DNA of 64,000 nucleotides from Pilimelia anulata (GCF_014647895.1 NZ_BMQB01000006.1:186001-250000); one strand, 5' to 3'; shown: positions 47,418 to 59,166, counted from the first letter of the stretch. The notes: a model not told the origin generated them from the sequence alone. A program made the numbers and translations.

Positions 47418-47553
47418 CGGCCCGCGCACCACCACGGCCCGGCCTCCGGTCGGACCGGCACAGCAGTCGGCGCGGCCGTGAACGACGGCCGAAAGGCCCG
47501 TCGCGCCGTTTACCGGCGATGGCGCGTCAACAGACAGGGAGCGGAGAGACCCG

Positions 47554-47928
47554 GTGCCCACGATCCAGCAGTTGGTCCGCAAGGGCCGCCAGGCGAAGAC
47601 GAGCAAGACGAAGACGCCGGCGCTGAAGGGGAGCCCCCAGCGGCGCGGGGTGTGCACCCGCGTCTACACCACCACCCCGAAGAAGCCCAACTCGGCGCTG
47701 CGCAAGGTCGCCCGGGTGAAGCTCAGCAGCCAGATCGAGGTCACCGCCTACATCCCGGGCGTCGGCCACAACCTGCAGGAGCACTCGATCGTGCTCGTCC
47801 GCGGCGGCAGGGTGAAGGACCTCCCCGGCGTTCGGTACAAGATCGTTCGCGGTTCGCTGGACACCCAGGGCGTTCGTAACCGCAAGCAGGCCCGTAGCCG
47901 CTACGGTGCGAAGAAGGAGAAGAGCTGA
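47554..47928 (+). CDS. rpsL: 30S ribosomal protein S12
   Basis: The 124-residue protein [20 protein letters not shown]... keeps the streptomycin-relevant lysines in [17 protein letters not shown] (K43 equivalent) and [11 protein letters not shown] (K88 region), so it is wild type for streptomycin at these places. It starts at GTG 47554 and is the first gene of rpsL-rpsG-fusA-tuf. Confidence 0.98.
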   Translation: MPTIQQLVRKGRQAKTSKTKTPALKGSPQRRGVCTRVYTTTPKKPNSALRKVARVKLSSQIEVTAYIPGVGHNLQEHSIVLVRGGRVKDLPGVRYKIVRGSLDTQGVRNRKQARSRYGAKKEKS

Positions 47929-47929
47929 C

Positions 47930-48400
47930 ATGCCGCGTAAGGGCCCCGCACCGCGTCGTCCGTTGACGCCGGACCCCGTGCACAACTCGCCGCTGGTCAC
48001 CCAGTTGGTGAACAAGATCCTGCTCCGCGGCAAGCGCGGTCTCGCCGAGAAGATCGTGTACGAGGCCCTCGAGGGCGCGCGGGAGAAGTCGGGCACCGAC
48101 CCGGTGGTCGTGCTCAAGCGGGCGATGGACAACGTGAAGCCGACCCTGGAGGTCCGCAGCCGCCGGGTCGGTGGCGCGACGTACCAGGTGCCGGTCGAGG
48201 TGCGGCCGGCCCGGGCGATGACGCTGGGGCTGCGCTGGCTCGTGCAGTACTCGCGGGCCCGCCGGGAGAAGACGATGGTCGAGCGACTGATGAACGAGCT
48301 GCTCGACGCCAGCAACGGCCTCGGTGCCGCCGTCAAGCGGCGCGAGGACACGCACAAGATGGCGGAGTCCAACAAGGCCTTCGCGCACTACCGCTGGTAA
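47930..48400 (+). CDS. rpsG: 30S ribosomal protein S7
   Basis: The 156-residue protein has the S7 signatures [20 protein letters not shown] and [23 protein letters not shown] 47930 lies one base after the rpsL stop, after GAAGGAGAAG. S7 nucleates 30S head assembly and usually represses this operon. Confidence 0.98.
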   Translation: MPRKGPAPRRPLTPDPVHNSPLVTQLVNKILLRGKRGLAEKIVYEALEGAREKSGTDPVVVLKRAMDNVKPTLEVRSRRVGGATYQVPVEVRPARAMTLGLRWLVQYSRARREKTMVERLMNELLDASNGLGAAVKRREDTHKMAESNKAFAHYRW

Positions 48401-48438
48401 CCAGCCCCTTTTGAAGACGACGAAGTAGGGACGAAGCA

Positions 48439-50535
48439 GTGGCCGCCGCAGACGCGCTCGCCAAGGTACGCAATATCGGCATCATGGCGCACATCGACGC
48501 CGGTAAGACCACCACCACCGAGCGGATCCTGTTCTACACCGGCATCACGTACAAGATCGGCGAGGTCCACGAGGGCGCCGCGGTCATGGACTGGATGGAG
48601 CAGGAGCAGGAGCGGGGCATCACCATCACCTCCGCCGCCACGAAGTGCGAGTGGAAGGGCCACACGATCCAGATCATCGACACGCCTGGCCACGTCGACT
48701 TCACGGTCGAGGTGGAGCGCTCCCTGCGGGTGCTCGACGGTGCGGTCGCGGTCTACGACGGTGTGGCGGGCGTGGAGCCGCAGACGGAGAACGTCTGGCG
48801 GCAGGCGGACAAGTACAACGTCCCGCGCATGTGCTTCGTCAACAAGCTGGACCGCACCGGGGCGGACTTCTTCCGCTGCGTCCAGATGATGATCGACCGG
48901 CTGAAGGCCACGCCGCTGGTTCTGCAGATCCCGATCGGCACCGAGGGCGAGCACATCGGCGTCGTCGACCTGGTCGAGATGCGGGCGCTGACCTGGCGCG
49001 GCGAGACCCAGAAGGGCGAGGACTACGCGGTCGAGGAGATCCCGGCCGACCTCGTCAAGCAGGCCGCCGAGTGGCGCGAGAAGCTGATGGAGACGCTCTC
49101 CGAGGTCGACGACTCGATCATGGAGAAGTACCTCGAGGGCGAGGACATCGGCGTCGCCGAGATCAAGGCCGCGATCCGGAAGGCGACGATCGCGGGCAAG
49201 GCCAACCCGGTGCTGACCGGCTCGGCGTTCAAGAACAAGGGCGTGCAGCCCATGCTCGACGCCGTCGTGGAGTACCTGCCGTCGCCGCTGGACATCCCGG
49301 CGATCGAGGGCACCGCGACCGACGGCGAGACGACGCTGCTGCGCAAGCCGGACGCGAAGGAGCCGTTCTCGGCGCTGGCCTTCAAGATCCAGACCGACAA
49401 GCACCTGGGCAAGCTGACCTACGTGCGCGTCTACTCCGGCACCCTGGAGTCCGGGTCGCAGGTCATCAACTCGACCAAGGACCGCAAGGAGCGCATCGGC
49501 AAGATCTACCAGATGCACGCCAACAAGCGGGAGGAGCGCCCCTCCGCGCAGGCCGGCGACATCATCGCGGTCCAGGGGTTGAAGCAGACCACCACCGGCG
49601 ACACGCTGTGCGACCCGAACAACCCGGTCATCCTGGAGTCGATGACGTTCCCGGAGCCGGTCATCCAGGTCGCCATCGAGCCGAAGACCAAGGCCGACCA
49701 GGAGAAGCTCTCCACCGCCATCCAGCGCCTCGCCGAGGAGGACCCGACGTTCCGGGTCAACAACGACGAGGAGACCGGCCAGACCATCATCGCCGGCATG
49801 GGCGAGCTGCACCTGGACATCCTGGTCGACCGGATGCGCCGCGAGTTCAACGTCGAGGCGAACATCGGCAAGCCGCAGGTGGCGTACCGGGAGACCATCC
49901 GCCGCGCGGTGGAGAAGGTCGAGTACACCCACAAGAAGCAGACCGGTGGTTCGGGCCAGTACGCCCGGGTCATCATCTCGCTGGAGCCGCTGCCGCTGGA
50001 CAACGACGCCCCGACGTACGAGTTCGCGAACGCGGTCACCGGCGGCCGGGTGCCGCGGGAGTACATCCCGTCGGTCGACGCCGGCGCCCAGGACGCCATG
50101 CAGTACGGCATCCTGGCCGGCTACCCGCTGGTGGGCGTCAAGCTGACCCTGGTCGACGGCCAGTACCACGAGGTCGACTCCTCCGAGATGGCGTTCAAGA
50201 TCGCCGGCTCGATGGCGCTGAAGGACGCGGCCCGCAAGGCCGACCCCGCGCTGCTCGAGCCGATGATGGCGGTCGAGGTCACCACTCCGGAGGAGAACAT
50301 GGGTGACGTCATCGGCGACATCAACTCGCGGCGTGGCACCATCCAGGCAATGGACGAGCGCGCCGGTGCGCGCGTCGTCCGGGCCCTGGTGCCGCTGTCG
50401 GAGATGTTCGGCTACGTCGGCGACCTGCGGTCGAAGACGGCGGGCCGGGCGAGCTACAGCATGCAGTTCGACTCCTACGCCGAGGTTCCGCAGAGCGTCG
50501 CGAAGGAGATCATCGCCAAGGCCACCGGCGAGTAA
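48439..50535 (+). CDS. fusA: Elongation factor G
   Basis: The 698-residue translocation GTPase shows G1 [14 protein letters not shown], the switch [10 protein letters not shown] and NKLD near residue 135. Domains II-V include GGSGQYARV and [14 protein letters not shown]. The GTG at 48439 is preceded by GTAGGGACG. tuf follows after 148 bases. Confidence 0.98.
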   Translation: MAAADALAKVRNIGIMAHIDAGKTTTTERILFYTGITYKIGEVHEGAAVMDWMEQEQERGITITSAATKCEWKGHTIQIIDTPGHVDFTVEVERSLRVLDGAVAVYDGVAGVEPQTENVWRQADKYNVPRMCFVNKLDRTGADFFRCVQMMIDRLKATPLVLQIPIGTEGEHIGVVDLVEMRALTWRGETQKGEDYAVEEIPADLVKQAAEWREKLMETLSEVDDSIMEKYLEGEDIGVAEIKAAIRKATIAGKANPVLTGSAFKNKGVQPMLDAVVEYLPSPLDIPAIEGTATDGETTLLRKPDAKEPFSALAFKIQTDKHLGKLTYVRVYSGTLESGSQVINSTKDRKERIGKIYQMHANKREERPSAQAGDIIAVQGLKQTTTGDTLCDPNNPVILESMTFPEPVIQVAIEPKTKADQEKLSTAIQRLAEEDPTFRVNNDEETGQTIIAGMGELHLDILVDRMRREFNVEANIGKPQVAYRETIRRAVEKVEYTHKKQTGGSGQYARVIISLEPLPLDNDAPTYEFANAVTGGRVPREYIPSVDAGAQDAMQYGILAGYPLVGVKLTLVDGQYHEVDSSEMAFKIAGSMALKDAARKADPALLEPMMAVEVTTPEENMGDVIGDINSRRGTIQAMDERAGARVVRALVPLSEMFGYVGDLRSKTAGRASYSMQFDSYAEVPQSVAKEIIAKATGE

Positions 50536-50591
50536 CACCGGTGGTCGGGGCGGGCTTGCGCCCCATCGGGCCTGACGGCCGCAACCAGGCT

Positions 50592-50611
50592 TCCCCGGGG
50601 TGACCCGGGGA
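50592..50611 (+). terminator. Hairpin in the fusA-tuf gap
   Basis: TCCCCGGG pairs with CCCGGGGA around GTGA. It could attenuate or mark the boundary of a separate tuf transcript. Confidence 0.5.
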
Positions 50612-50683
50612 GACCGTCGACAGAGTCCCTAGCGGGCAACAGCACGCGGGGCGTACGAACCGGAAGTCCACAGGAGGACACCA

Positions 50684-51877
50684 GTGGCGAAGGCGAAGTT
50701 CGAGCGGACTAAGCCGCACCTGAACATCGGCACGATCGGTCACATCGACCATGGCAAGACGACGCTGACCGCGGCCATTACCAAGGTGCTGCACGACAAG
50801 TACCCGGACCTGAACCCCTACACGCCGTTCGACGAGATCGACAAGGCGCCGGAGGAGAAGGCCCGCGGTATCACGATTGCCATCGCGCACGTCGAGTACC
50901 AGACCGCGGCGCGGCACTACGCGCACGTGGACTGCCCCGGTCACGCCGACTACGTGAAGAACATGATCACCGGTGCCGCCCAGATGGACGGCGCGATCCT
51001 GGTGGTCGCGGCGACCGATGGCCCGATGCCGCAGACCCGCGAGCACGTGCTGCTGGCCCGCCAGGTCGGCGTTCCCTACATCGTCGTGGCGCTCAACAAG
51101 AGCGACATGGTCGACGACGAGGAGCTGCTGGACCTGGTCGAGCTGGAGGTCCGGGAGCTCCTGTCGAACCAGGAGTACCCGGGCGACGACCTGCCGGTCG
51201 TCCGCGTCTCGGCGCTCAAGGCCCTGGAGGGCGACCCGAAGTGGTCGGAGGCCCTGCTGGAGCTGATGGACCAGGTCGACACCGCGATCCCGGAGCCGGA
51301 GCGGGAGGTCGAGAAGCCGTTCCTCATGCCCATCGAGGACGTCTTCACGATCACCGGCCGCGGCACCGTGGTCACCGGTCGCGCGGAGCGTGGCATTCTC
51401 AAGCCGAACGAGGAGGTGGAGATCGTCGGGATCCGGGAGAAGTCGATCAAGACCACCGTCACGGCGATCGAGATGTTCCGCAAGGTCCTCGACGAGGCCC
51501 GCGCGGGCGAGAATGTCGGCCTCCTGCTGCGCGGCATCAAGCGCGAGGACGTCGAGCGCGGCATGGTCTGCGTGAAGCCGGGGACCAACACCCCGCACAC
51601 GGAGTTCGAGGCCACGGTCTACATCCTGTCGAAGGAGGAGGGCGGCCGTCACACGCCGTTCTTCCAGAACTACCGTCCGCAGTTCTACTTCCGCACCACG
51701 GACGTCACCGGCGTCGTCACGCTGCCCGAGGGCACCGAGATGGTCATGCCGGGCGACAACACCAGCATGGCGGTCAAGCTGATCCAGCCGATCGCGATGG
51801 AGGACAACCTCCGCTTCGCGATCCGCGAGGGTGGCCGCACCGTCGGCGCCGGTCGGGTCACGAAGATCATCAAGTGA
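50684..51877 (+). CDS. tuf: Elongation factor Tu
   Basis: The 397-residue GTPase shows [38 protein letters not shown] and [10 protein letters not shown]. The GTG at 50684 has AGGAGG eight bases upstream. A perfect 16-bp hairpin ends the operon. Confidence 0.98.
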   Translation: MAKAKFERTKPHLNIGTIGHIDHGKTTLTAAITKVLHDKYPDLNPYTPFDEIDKAPEEKARGITIAIAHVEYQTAARHYAHVDCPGHADYVKNMITGAAQMDGAILVVAATDGPMPQTREHVLLARQVGVPYIVVALNKSDMVDDEELLDLVELEVRELLSNQEYPGDDLPVVRVSALKALEGDPKWSEALLELMDQVDTAIPEPEREVEKPFLMPIEDVFTITGRGTVVTGRAERGILKPNEEVEIVGIREKSIKTTVTAIEMFRKVLDEARAGENVGLLLRGIKREDVERGMVCVKPGTNTPHTEFEATVYILSKEEGGRHTPFFQNYRPQFYFRTTDVTGVVTLPEGTEMVMPGDNTSMAVKLIQPIAMEDNLRFAIREGGRTVGAGRVTKIIK

Positions 51878-51882
51878 CACGG

Positions 51883-51919
51883 CGACGCCCGCTCCCCGCG
51901 TGTCGGGGAGCGGGCGTCG
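51883..51919 (+). terminator. Perfect 16-bp hairpin after tuf
   Basis: CGACGCCCGCTCCCCG pairs exactly with its complement around five bases. Confidence 0.85.
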
Positions 51920-51972
51920 GGCCGCTCCGCACGAGTGGCCACCCCCGCGTTCGGGTGCCGTACGCGGTACGG

Positions 51973-51978
51973 CATAAT
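51973..51978 (+). promoter_or_regulatory. Candidate -10 (CATAAT) of the S10 operon
   Basis: CATAAT lies 302 bases before rpsJ, after the tuf terminator. TTCGGG at 51950-51955 is a weak -35 at 17 bp. A leader of about 295 nt results. Confidence 0.45.
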
Positions 51979-52183
51979 GAACAGGTTGCGTAGCGGGCGG
52001 CCGGGGCACTCCCCATCGGCGGGGTGAACGGGCCACCACTCGCGGCGACCGGAGGCCACCGGCCTTCATGTCGCCCCACTTCCGCAGGTCAGGACCAGCC
52101 GGCCGGATTTCCGGCCGGCGGCGTGGCGCGCCGAGCGGGCCCGGGTAGGACGAAGTTGTCCGCGCCGTGGACCGCCCGAGATC

Positions 52184-52212
52184 GCGACACGCCCGACCGC
52201 GGGGGTCGGAGA
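52184..52212 (+). promoter_or_regulatory. Shared leader element, rpsJ copy
   Basis: This is identical over 29 bases to 47389-47417 and ends 62 bases before the rpsJ ATG. Both copies lie in leaders of ribosomal protein operons. Confidence 0.75.
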
Positions 52213-52274
52213 AAAGGTCGGTGCGTCGGCGGTGTGCCGGCGAGGATCGCAGAAGAGAAGGAACGGAAGCCATC

Positions 52275-52583
52275 ATGGCGGGACAGAAGATCCGCATCCG
52301 GCTCAAGGCGTACGACCACGAGGTCGTCGACTCCTCGGCGCGCAAGATCGTCGAGACCGTCACGCGGACCGGTGCTCACGTGGCGGGCCCGGTGCCGCTG
52401 CCGACGGAGATCAACCGCTACTGCGTGATCCGCTCGCCGCACAAGTACAAGGACTCGCGGGAGCACTTCGAGATGCGCACGCACAAGCGCCTCATCGACA
52501 TCCTGGACCCGACCCCGAAGACGGTCGACTCGCTGATGCGGCTCGACCTGCCGGCCGGCGTCGACATCGAGATCAAGCTGTAG
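52275..52583 (+). CDS. rpsJ: 30S ribosomal protein S10
   Basis: The 102-residue S10 protein ([20 protein letters not shown]) also serves as NusE in antitermination. ATG 52275 follows AAGGAACGG. It is the first gene of the S10 operon, whose long leader carries the 29-nt element shared with the str operon. Confidence 0.98.
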   Translation: MAGQKIRIRLKAYDHEVVDSSARKIVETVTRTGAHVAGPVPLPTEINRYCVIRSPHKYKDSREHFEMRTHKRLIDILDPTPKTVDSLMRLDLPAGVDIEIKL

Positions 52584-52596
52584 GGACTGCGAACTC

Positions 52597-53247
52597 ATGG
52601 ACAGGCAAGTGAAGGGCATCCTGGGCGCCAAGCTCGGCATGACCCAGGTCTGGGACAACAATCGTGTTGTCCCGGTGACCGTGGTCCAGGCCGGCCCGTG
52701 CGTCGTCACCCAGGTCCGGACCGCGGACAAGGACGGCTACTCGGCGGTGCAGCTCGCGTACGGCGCGATCGACCCGCGCAAGGTCAACAAGCCGGTCTCG
52801 GGCCACTTCGCCAAGGCCGACGTCGCGCCGCGCCGGCACCTGGTCGAGCTGCGCACCAAGGACGCCAGCGAGTACACCCTCGGCCAGGAGGTGACCGCTG
52901 AGAGCTTCCCGGCCGGCGCGGTCATCGACGTGACCGGCAAGACCAAGGGCAAGGGCTTCGCCGGCGTCATGAAGCGGCACGGCTTCCACGGCCTGCGCGC
53001 CAGCCACGGCGTCGAGCGCAAGCACCGCTCGCCCGGCTCCATCGGCGGCTGCGCGACCCCGGGCCGCGTGTTCAAGGGCCTGCGGATGGCCGGCCGCATG
53101 GGCGGCCGCCGGTTCACGGTGCAGAACCTCACCGTGCAGGCCGTCGACACCGAGCAGAACCTGATCCTGGTCAAGGGCGCGATCCCCGGCCCCGCCGGCG
53201 CGCTCGTCCTGATCCGAACCGCCGCGAAGGGTGGTGTGACCCAGTGA
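52597..53247 (+). CDS. rplC: 50S ribosomal protein L3
   Basis: The 216-residue protein [20 protein letters not shown] has the L3 loop region [20 protein letters not shown] that reaches towards the peptidyl transferase centre. The stop overlaps the rplD GTG (GTGA), so the two are coupled. Confidence 0.98.
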   Translation: MDRQVKGILGAKLGMTQVWDNNRVVPVTVVQAGPCVVTQVRTADKDGYSAVQLAYGAIDPRKVNKPVSGHFAKADVAPRRHLVELRTKDASEYTLGQEVTAESFPAGAVIDVTGKTKGKGFAGVMKRHGFHGLRASHGVERKHRSPGSIGGCATPGRVFKGLRMAGRMGGRRFTVQNLTVQAVDTEQNLILVKGAIPGPAGALVLIRTAAKGGVTQ

Positions 53248-53900
53248 CCTCCGTGGACGTGATCGACGCGACCGGCAGCAAGGCCGGCTCGGTCGAGCTG
53301 CCCGCCGACATCTTCGACGCCAAGGCCAGCATCCCGCTGATGCACCAGGTCGTCGTCGCCCAGCTCGCCGCGGCGCGCCAGGGCACGCACAAGGTGAAGA
53401 CCCGCGGCGAGGTCGCCGGCGGCGGCAAGAAGCCGTACAAGCAGAAGGGCACCGGCCGCGCCCGGCAGGGCTCGATCCGCGCCCCGCAGTTCGCCGGCGG
53501 CGGTGTCGTGCACGGCCCGGTGCCGCGCGACTACAGCCAGCGGACGCCCAAGAAGATGAAGGCCGCCGCGCTGCGCGGCGCGCTGTCCGACCGGGCGCGC
53601 GGCGGGCAGGTGCACGTCGTCTCGGCGTTCGTGGACGGCGAGACGCCGTCGACCAAGGCCGCGCTGACGGCGCTGCGCAAGGTGACCGAATCCCGCCGGG
53701 TGCTCGTCGTGCTCGGCGTCGAGGACGAGGTCAACTGGCTGTCGCTGCGCAACCTCGGCGGCGAGGGCGTCCACCTGATCGAGTCGGGCCAGCTCAACAC
53801 GTACGACGTGCTGGTCGCCGACGACGTGGTGTTCACCACCGAGGCGCTGGAGGAGTTCCTCGGCGTACCGGCCGAGAGCAGCGAGGAGGCGGGCAAGTGA
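53244..53900 (+). CDS. rplD: 50S ribosomal protein L4
   Basis: The 218-residue L4 has the exit-tunnel loop around [20 protein letters not shown] and [20 protein letters not shown]. In several bacteria L4 represses the S10 operon through its leader. It starts at GTG 53244 and overlaps both neighbours by four bases. Confidence 0.98.
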   Translation: MTSVDVIDATGSKAGSVELPADIFDAKASIPLMHQVVVAQLAAARQGTHKVKTRGEVAGGGKKPYKQKGTGRARQGSIRAPQFAGGGVVHGPVPRDYSQRTPKKMKAAALRGALSDRARGGQVHVVSAFVDGETPSTKAALTALRKVTESRRVLVVLGVEDEVNWLSLRNLGGEGVHLIESGQLNTYDVLVADDVVFTTEALEEFLGVPAESSEEAGK

Positions 53901-54199
53901 GCACGGTTGCCGACCCGCGTGACATCATCCAGACCCCGGTGATCTCGGAGAAGAGCTACGGGCTGCTGGACGACAACTGGTACACGTTCCTCGTCCACCC
54001 GGACGCGAACAAGACCCAGATCAAGATCGCGATTCAGCAGATCTTCAACGTCCGCGTGCTGACGGTCAACACGATCAACCGCGAGGGCAAGCGCAAGCGG
54101 ACCAAGACCGGCTTCGGGCAGCGCAAGAGCACCAAGCGCGCGATCGTGAAGCTGGCCGACGGCGACCGCATCGAGGCCTTCGGCGGCCCGGTCAGCTAG
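53897..54199 (+). CDS. rplW: 50S ribosomal protein L23
   Basis: The 100-residue protein ([20 protein letters not shown]) forms part of the tunnel exit, where trigger factor and SRP dock. It starts at GTG 53897, overlapping the rplD stop. Confidence 0.98.
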   Translation: MSTVADPRDIIQTPVISEKSYGLLDDNWYTFLVHPDANKTQIKIAIQQIFNVRVLTVNTINREGKRKRTKTGFGQRKSTKRAIVKLADGDRIEAFGGPVS

Positions 54200-54213
54200 G
54201 GATGTGACTAAAG

Positions 54214-55053
54214 ATGCCTATCCGTAAGTACAAGCCGACGACGCCGGGCCGACGTGGCTCCAGCGTCGCCGACTTCGCCGAGATCACCCGGTCCACCCCC
54301 GAGAAGTCGCTGCTGCGCCCGCTGCCCAAGAAGGGCGGCCGCAACGTGCACGGCCGGATCACCACCCGGCACCACGGCGGCGGCCACAAGCGGCAGTACC
54401 GCCTGATCGACTTCCGCCGGGTGGACAAGGACGGCGTGCCGGCCAAGGTCGCGCACATCGAGTACGACCCGAACCGGACCGCGCGGATCGCGCTGCTGCA
54501 CTTCGCCGACGGCGAGAAGCGGTACATCCTGGCGCCGAAGGACCTCAAGCAGGGCGACCGGGTCGAGCAGGGCGTGGGCGCGGACATCAAGCCCGGCGCC
54601 AACCTGCCGCTGCGCAACATCCCGGTCGGTACGACGGTGCACTGCGTGGAGCTGCGCCCCGGCGGCGGGGCCAAGCTGGCCCGCTCGGCCGGCGCCGGCA
54701 TCCAGCTCCTCGGCCGCGAGGGCGTGTACGCGACGCTCCGGATGCCCTCGGGCGAGATCCGGCGGGTCGACGTGCGCTGCCGGGCCTCGGTCGGCGAGAT
54801 CGGCAACGCGGACCAGTCAAACATCAACTGGGGCAAGGCCGGCCGGATGCGGTGGAAGGGCAAGCGCCCGACCGTCCGCGGTGTCGCCATGAACCCGGTC
54901 GACCACCCGCACGGCGGTGGTGAGGGCAAGACCTCGGGTGGCCGCCACCCGGTCAACCCGAAGGGTAAGCCCGAGGGCCGTACCCGTCGCAAGGGGCAGG
55001 CGAGCGACAAGCTGATCGTCCGCCGTCGTTACGCAACCCGGAAGCGGGGTTAA
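54214..55053 (+). CDS. rplB: 50S ribosomal protein L2
   Basis: The 279-residue L2 contains the catalytic-centre region [20 protein letters not shown] with the conserved His, and the C-terminal basic tail. ATG 54214 starts 14 bases after rplW. Confidence 0.98.
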   Translation: MPIRKYKPTTPGRRGSSVADFAEITRSTPEKSLLRPLPKKGGRNVHGRITTRHHGGGHKRQYRLIDFRRVDKDGVPAKVAHIEYDPNRTARIALLHFADGEKRYILAPKDLKQGDRVEQGVGADIKPGANLPLRNIPVGTTVHCVELRPGGGAKLARSAGAGIQLLGREGVYATLRMPSGEIRRVDVRCRASVGEIGNADQSNINWGKAGRMRWKGKRPTVRGVAMNPVDHPHGGGEGKTSGGRHPVNPKGKPEGRTRRKGQASDKLIVRRRYATRKRG

Positions 55054-55059
55054 TCCGCC

Positions 55060-55341
55060 ATGCCACGCAGCCTGAAGAAGGGCCCGTTCCTCGACGACCA
55101 CCTGCTCAAGAAGGTGGAGACGCAGAACGAGAAGGGCTCGAAGAACGTCATCAAGACCTGGTCGCGGCGTTCGACCATCATCCCGGAGATGCTCGGCCAC
55201 ACGATCGCGGTGCACGACGGCCGCAAGCACGTGCCGGTCTTCGTCACCGAGGCGATGGTCGGGCACAAGCTCGGCGAGTTCGCGCTGACCCGCACGTTCA
55301 AGGGTCACGAGAAGGACGACCGTAAGAGCCGGCGTAGGTAA
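55060..55341 (+). CDS. rpsS: 30S ribosomal protein S19
   Basis: The 93-residue product [20 protein letters not shown] has the signature [20 protein letters not shown]. It pairs with S13 in the 30S head. Confidence 0.98.
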   Translation: MPRSLKKGPFLDDHLLKKVETQNEKGSKNVIKTWSRRSTIIPEMLGHTIAVHDGRKHVPVFVTEAMVGHKLGEFALTRTFKGHEKDDRKSRRR

Positions 55342-55371
55342 GACCGAGTAGAGGATCAAGGGGTTACAGCG

Positions 55372-55803
55372 ATGCCAACCAACGACGCTCCGGTGCTGCC
55401 GGGCGCTCGGGCGAGCGCGCGCCACGTGCGCCTCTCGCCAACCAAGGCGCGCCGCGTGATCGACCTCGTCCGCGGTCTGCCCGCGAAGGAGGCGCTGACG
55501 GTGCTCCAGTTCGCGCCGCAGGCCGCGAGCGAGCCGGTGTACAAGGTGCTGGCGAGCGCGATCGCCAACGCGGAGAACAACGAGCGGCTCGACCCGGACT
55601 CGCTGCTGATCAGCGAGGCGTACGTGGACGAGGGCCCGACCCTGAAGCGGTTCCGGCCGCGGGCCCAGGGCCGGGCGTACCGCATCCGGAAGCGGACCTG
55701 CCACATCACCGTCGGCGTGGTGGCGATCGCCGCGGCGACGGCGCGGCCGAAGGCCAAGAAGGCGAAGCCGGCGGCCGCGCAGGCCGAGGAGGGGACCGAG
55801 TAA
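55372..55803 (+). CDS. rplV: 50S ribosomal protein L22
   Basis: The 143-residue L22 includes the tunnel hairpin [20 protein letters not shown] (macrolide-relevant loop) and a short Ala/Lys tail. The stop TAA overlaps the rpsC ATG. Confidence 0.98.
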   Translation: MPTNDAPVLPGARASARHVRLSPTKARRVIDLVRGLPAKEALTVLQFAPQAASEPVYKVLASAIANAENNERLDPDSLLISEAYVDEGPTLKRFRPRAQGRAYRIRKRTCHITVGVVAIAAATARPKAKKAKPAAAQAEEGTE

Positions 55804-56675
55804 TGGGTCAGAAAGTACACCCGCACGGGTTCCGGCTCGGCATCTCGACCGACTGGAAGTCCCGCTGGTACGCGTCCGACAAGCTGTACAAGGACTACAT
55901 CGGCGAGGACGTCAAGATCCGCAAGATGATGTCGAAGGGCCTCGAGCGGGCCGGCATCTCCAAGGTGGACATCGAGCGCACCCGGGACCGGGTCCGCGTC
56001 GACATCCACACCGCCCGCCCGGGCATCGTCATCGGCCGCAAGGGCGCCGAGGCGGACCGGATCCGCGGCGAGCTGGAGAAGCTGACCGGCAAGCAGGTCC
56101 AGCTCAACATCCTCGAGGTCAAGAACCCGGAGTCGGACGCGCAGCTCGTCGCGCAGGCCGTCGCTGAGCAGCTCTCCAGCCGGGTCAGCTTCCGCCGCGC
56201 GATGCGCAAGTCGATGCAGTCGGCGATGAAGAACCCGCTGTGCCGCGGCATCCGGGTGCAGGTCTCGGGCCGCCTCGGCGGCGCCGAGATGAGCCGGACC
56301 GAGTTCTACCGCGAGGGCCGGGTCCCGCTGCACACGCTGCGGGCCAACATCGAGTACGGCTTCTTCGAGGCGCGCACGACCTTCGGCCGGATCGGCGTGA
56401 AGGTCTGGATCTACAAGGGCGACGCGGTGCCGGGTCGGGAGCAGCCGACCGAGCAGGCACCGAGCGGCCGCCCGCGCCGGGACCGCGCCGAGCGTCCGCG
56501 CCGGGCCCGCTCGGGCTCGTCGGGGACGACGGCCGGCGGCACCGAGGCGGGCCGCGCGGCCCGGGACGAGGCCCCGGCCGCGGCCCCGGTCGCCGCGGCG
56601 GCCGCCGCCCCGGTGGCGACCGAGACGCAGACCGGTGCGGCCCCCGCCGCACCCGATCAGCAGCAGGAGGGCTGA
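55803..56675 (+). CDS. rpsC: 30S ribosomal protein S3 with long C-terminal tail
   Basis: The 290-residue protein [20 protein letters not shown] has the KH domain ([20 protein letters not shown]) and the C-terminal S3 domain up to about residue 215. A basic, then Ala/Pro-rich disordered tail of about 70 residues follows, longer than in E. coli but common in actinobacteria. Confidence 0.97.
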   Translation: MGQKVHPHGFRLGISTDWKSRWYASDKLYKDYIGEDVKIRKMMSKGLERAGISKVDIERTRDRVRVDIHTARPGIVIGRKGAEADRIRGELEKLTGKQVQLNILEVKNPESDAQLVAQAVAEQLSSRVSFRRAMRKSMQSAMKNPLCRGIRVQVSGRLGGAEMSRTEFYREGRVPLHTLRANIEYGFFEARTTFGRIGVKVWIYKGDAVPGREQPTEQAPSGRPRRDRAERPRRARSGSSGTTAGGTEAGRAARDEAPAAAPVAAAAAAPVATETQTGAAPAAPDQQQEG

Positions 56676-56678
56676 CCG

Positions 56679-57104
56679 ATGCTGATGCCGCGTAAGCCCC
56701 CGAAGGGCTTCCGCAAGCCGCACCACCCGGACCGCAGCGGCGCGTCCAAGGGCGGCAACCGGGTGGTCTTCGGCGAGTTCGGTATCCAGGCGCTGGAGCC
56801 GGCCTACGTGACGAACCGACAGATCGAGTCGGCCCGTATCGCGATGACCCGGCACATCAAGCGTGGCGGCAAGGTGTGGATCAACATCTTCCCGGACCAG
56901 GCCCTGACCAAGAAGCCGGCCGAAACCCGGATGGGCTCCGGCAAGGGCTCGCCCGAGTGGTGGGTCGCGAACGTCAAGCCGGGTCGCGTGCTGTTCGAGA
57001 TGTCGTTCCCGAACGAGGCCATCGCGCGTGAGGCGATGCGCCGCGCGATCCACAAGCTGCCGATGAAGTGCCGCATCGTGACGCGCGAAGTGGGTGAGAG
57101 CTGA
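56679..57104 (+). CDS. rplP: 50S ribosomal protein L16
   Basis: The 141-residue L16 has [20 protein letters not shown] and [23 protein letters not shown] 56679 is chosen with AGGAGG eight bases upstream; the ATG at 56685 (MPRKPPKGF) is a possible alternative. The stop overlaps the rpmC ATG. Confidence 0.97.
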   Translation: MLMPRKPPKGFRKPHHPDRSGASKGGNRVVFGEFGIQALEPAYVTNRQIESARIAMTRHIKRGGKVWINIFPDQALTKKPAETRMGSGKGSPEWWVANVKPGRVLFEMSFPNEAIAREAMRRAIHKLPMKCRIVTREVGES

Positions 57105-57337
57105 TGGCCGCGGGCGTGAAGGCCGCCGAGCTGCGGGAGTCCTCCGAGGAGGAGCTGGTCGCGCAGTTGAAGGAGGCCAAGGCGGAGCTGTTCAACCTTC
57201 GGGTGCAGTCCGCGACCGGTCAGCTCGACAACAACCGCCGACTGCAGGTCATTCGGCGGGACATCGCTCGGATCTACACGATCATGCGTGAGCGCGAGCT
57301 GGGACTCTCGGCCGCGCCGACTGAGGTGACTGCGTAA
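57104..57337 (+). CDS. rpmC: 50S ribosomal protein L29
   Basis: The 77-residue helical protein ([20 protein letters not shown]) is L29, next to L23 at the tunnel exit. It starts at the ATG overlapping the rplP stop, and its own stop overlaps the rpsQ ATG. Confidence 0.97.
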   Translation: MAAGVKAAELRESSEEELVAQLKEAKAELFNLRVQSATGQLDNNRRLQVIRRDIARIYTIMRERELGLSAAPTEVTA

Positions 57338-57612
57338 TGACTGAGGCAGCAACGACCGAGGTGCGGAACCGGCGTAAGGTCCGTGAGGGCCTGGTGGTCA
57401 GCGACAAGATGGACAAGACCATCATCGTCGAGGTCGAGGACCGCGTGAAGCACCCGCTGTACGGCAAGGTCCTGCGCCGTACCAGCAAGCTCAAGGTGCA
57501 CGACGAGCAGAACGTGTGCGGCATCGGCGACCGCGTCCTGATCATGGAGACGCGCCCGCTGTCCGCGACGAAGCGGTGGCGGCTGGTCGAGGTCATCGAG
57601 AAGGCCAAGTAG
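57337..57612 (+). CDS. rpsQ: 30S ribosomal protein S17
   Basis: The 91-residue S17 ([20 protein letters not shown]) is the last gene of the S10 operon. A 10-bp perfect hairpin follows at 57624. Confidence 0.97.
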   Translation: MTEAATTEVRNRRKVREGLVVSDKMDKTIIVEVEDRVKHPLYGKVLRRTSKLKVHDEQNVCGIGDRVLIMETRPLSATKRWRLVEVIEKAK

Positions 57613-57623
57613 TCGCACGGCGC

Positions 57624-57648
57624 GTGCCCGGCCGCCCCGGCCGGGCAC
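57624..57648 (+). terminator. Hairpin at the S10-spc boundary
   Basis: GTGCCCGGCC pairs with GGCCGGGCAC around GCCCC, between rpsQ and rplN. Confidence 0.65.
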
Positions 57649-57713
57649 CGCCACGCTGATGAGTTCTTCCAAGCTCCGGTGCGCCGGAGGACTGGCGGAC
57701 ATAGGAGAGAGAC

Positions 57714-58082
57714 GTGATTCAGCAGGAGTCGCGACTGCGGGTCGCCGACAACACCGGTGCGCGGGAGATCCTGTGCATCCGGGTGCTCGGCGGGTCCGGT
57801 CGGCGCTACGCGGGCATCGGTGACGTCATCGTGGCCACCGTCAAGGAGGCCATCCCCGGCGCGAACGTGAAGAAGGGCGACGTCATCAAGGCGGTCGTCG
57901 TGCGTACGGCCAAGGAGAAGCGCCGCCCGGACGGGTCGTACATCCGGTTCGACGAGAATGCCGCGGTCATCATCAAGGACGGCGGGGACCCGCGCGGAAC
58001 GCGCATCTTCGGCCCGGTCGGCCGGGAGCTGCGGGACAAGCGGTTCATGAAGATCATCTCGCTGGCGCCGGAGGTGCTGTAA
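57714..58082 (+). CDS. rplN: 50S ribosomal protein L14
   Basis: The 122-residue L14 ([20 protein letters not shown]) starts at GTG 57714 after AGGAGAGAGAC and opens the spc operon. Confidence 0.98.
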   Translation: MIQQESRLRVADNTGAREILCIRVLGGSGRRYAGIGDVIVATVKEAIPGANVKKGDVIKAVVVRTAKEKRRPDGSYIRFDENAAVIIKDGGDPRGTRIFGPVGRELRDKRFMKIISLAPEVL

Positions 58083-58085
58083 ACC

Positions 58086-58397
58086 GTGAAGATCAAGAAG
58101 GGCGACACGGTCGTCGTCATCGCCGGCCGGGACAAGGGCCGCCAGGGCAAGGTGCTCGCCGCCTACCCGCGGCTGGACAAGGTCCTGGTCGAGGGCGTGA
58201 ACCGCGTCAAGAAGCACACCCGGATCAGCCAGACACAGCGCGGCAGCCAGACCGGCGGCATCGTCACCCAGGAGGCCCCGATCCACGTGTCGAACGTGGC
58301 CTTCAGCGAGGACGGCAAGCCGACCCGGATCGGGTACCGCGTCGACGACAGCGGCCAGAAGGTCCGCATCTCGCGTCGTACCGGTAAGGACCTGTGA
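58086..58397 (+). CDS. rplX: 50S ribosomal protein L24
   Basis: The 103-residue protein has the KOW motif [20 protein letters not shown]. It starts at GTG 58086, and the stop overlaps the rplE ATG. Confidence 0.97.
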   Translation: MKIKKGDTVVVIAGRDKGRQGKVLAAYPRLDKVLVEGVNRVKKHTRISQTQRGSQTGGIVTQEAPIHVSNVAFSEDGKPTRIGYRVDDSGQKVRISRRTGKDL

Positions 58398-58966
58398 TGA
58401 CGGCAGCGACCGTAGAGAAGACCATCCCGCGGCTCAAGGAGCGGTACCGCGCCGAGCTGGCCGCGAAGCTGCGCGAGCAGTTCGGCTACGCGAACCCCAT
58501 GCAGACCCCCGGTCTGGTCAAGATCGTGGTCAACATGGGCGTCGGCGACGCCGCGAAGGACTCGAAGGTGATCGAGGGCGCGCTGCGCGACCTGGCCACC
58601 ATCACCGGCCAGAAGCCGCAGCTCCGCCGCGCGACCAAGTCGATCGCGCAGTTCAAGCTGCGCGAGGGCATGCCGATCGGCGCGAAGGTCACCCTGCGCG
58701 GCGACCGGATGTGGGAGTTCCTCGACCGGCTGCTGTCGATCGCGCTGCCGCGTATCCGGGACTTCCGCGGCCTGGACGGGCGCAAGCTCGACGGCAACGG
58801 CAACTACACGTTCGGTCTGACCGAGCAGTCGGTGTTCCACGAGATCGATCAGGACAGGATCGACCGGACCCGGGGCATGGACATCACGGTCGTCACGACC
58901 GCCAAGACCGACGACGAGGGCCGGGCGCTGTTGAAGCTCCTGGGCTTCCCGTTCAAGGAGAACTGA
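58397..58966 (+). CDS. rplE: 50S ribosomal protein L5
   Basis: The 189-residue L5 binds 5S rRNA (signatures [20 protein letters not shown] and [20 protein letters not shown]). ATG 58397 overlaps the rplX stop and has AAGGA upstream; the GTG at 58394 is less likely. Confidence 0.97.
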   Translation: MTAATVEKTIPRLKERYRAELAAKLREQFGYANPMQTPGLVKIVVNMGVGDAAKDSKVIEGALRDLATITGQKPQLRRATKSIAQFKLREGMPIGAKVTLRGDRMWEFLDRLLSIALPRIRDFRGLDGRKLDGNGNYTFGLTEQSVFHEIDQDRIDRTRGMDITVVTTAKTDDEGRALLKLLGFPFKEN

Positions 58967-58971
58967 GCGAG

Positions 58972-59157
58972 ATGGCGAAGAAGGCGCTGATCATCAAGGC
59001 CGCCGCGAAGCCGAAGTTCGCCGTGCGTGCGTACACCCGCTGCCAGCGCTGCGGGCGTCCCAAGGCCGTGTTCCGCAAGTTCGGACTGTGCCGGGTCTGC
59101 GTCCGGGAGATGGCCCACCGCGGTGAGCTGCCCGGCGTGTCGAAGGCTTCCTGGTAG
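58972..59157 (+). CDS. rpsZ: 30S ribosomal protein S14, zinc-binding type
   Basis: The 61-residue short S14 has [20 protein letters not shown], two CxxC pairs of the zinc (C+) form. Length is typical of S14 type Z. Confidence 0.97.
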   Translation: MAKKALIIKAAAKPKFAVRAYTRCQRCGRPKAVFRKFGLCRVCVREMAHRGELPGVSKASW

Positions 59158-59166
59158 TTTCCGGAC

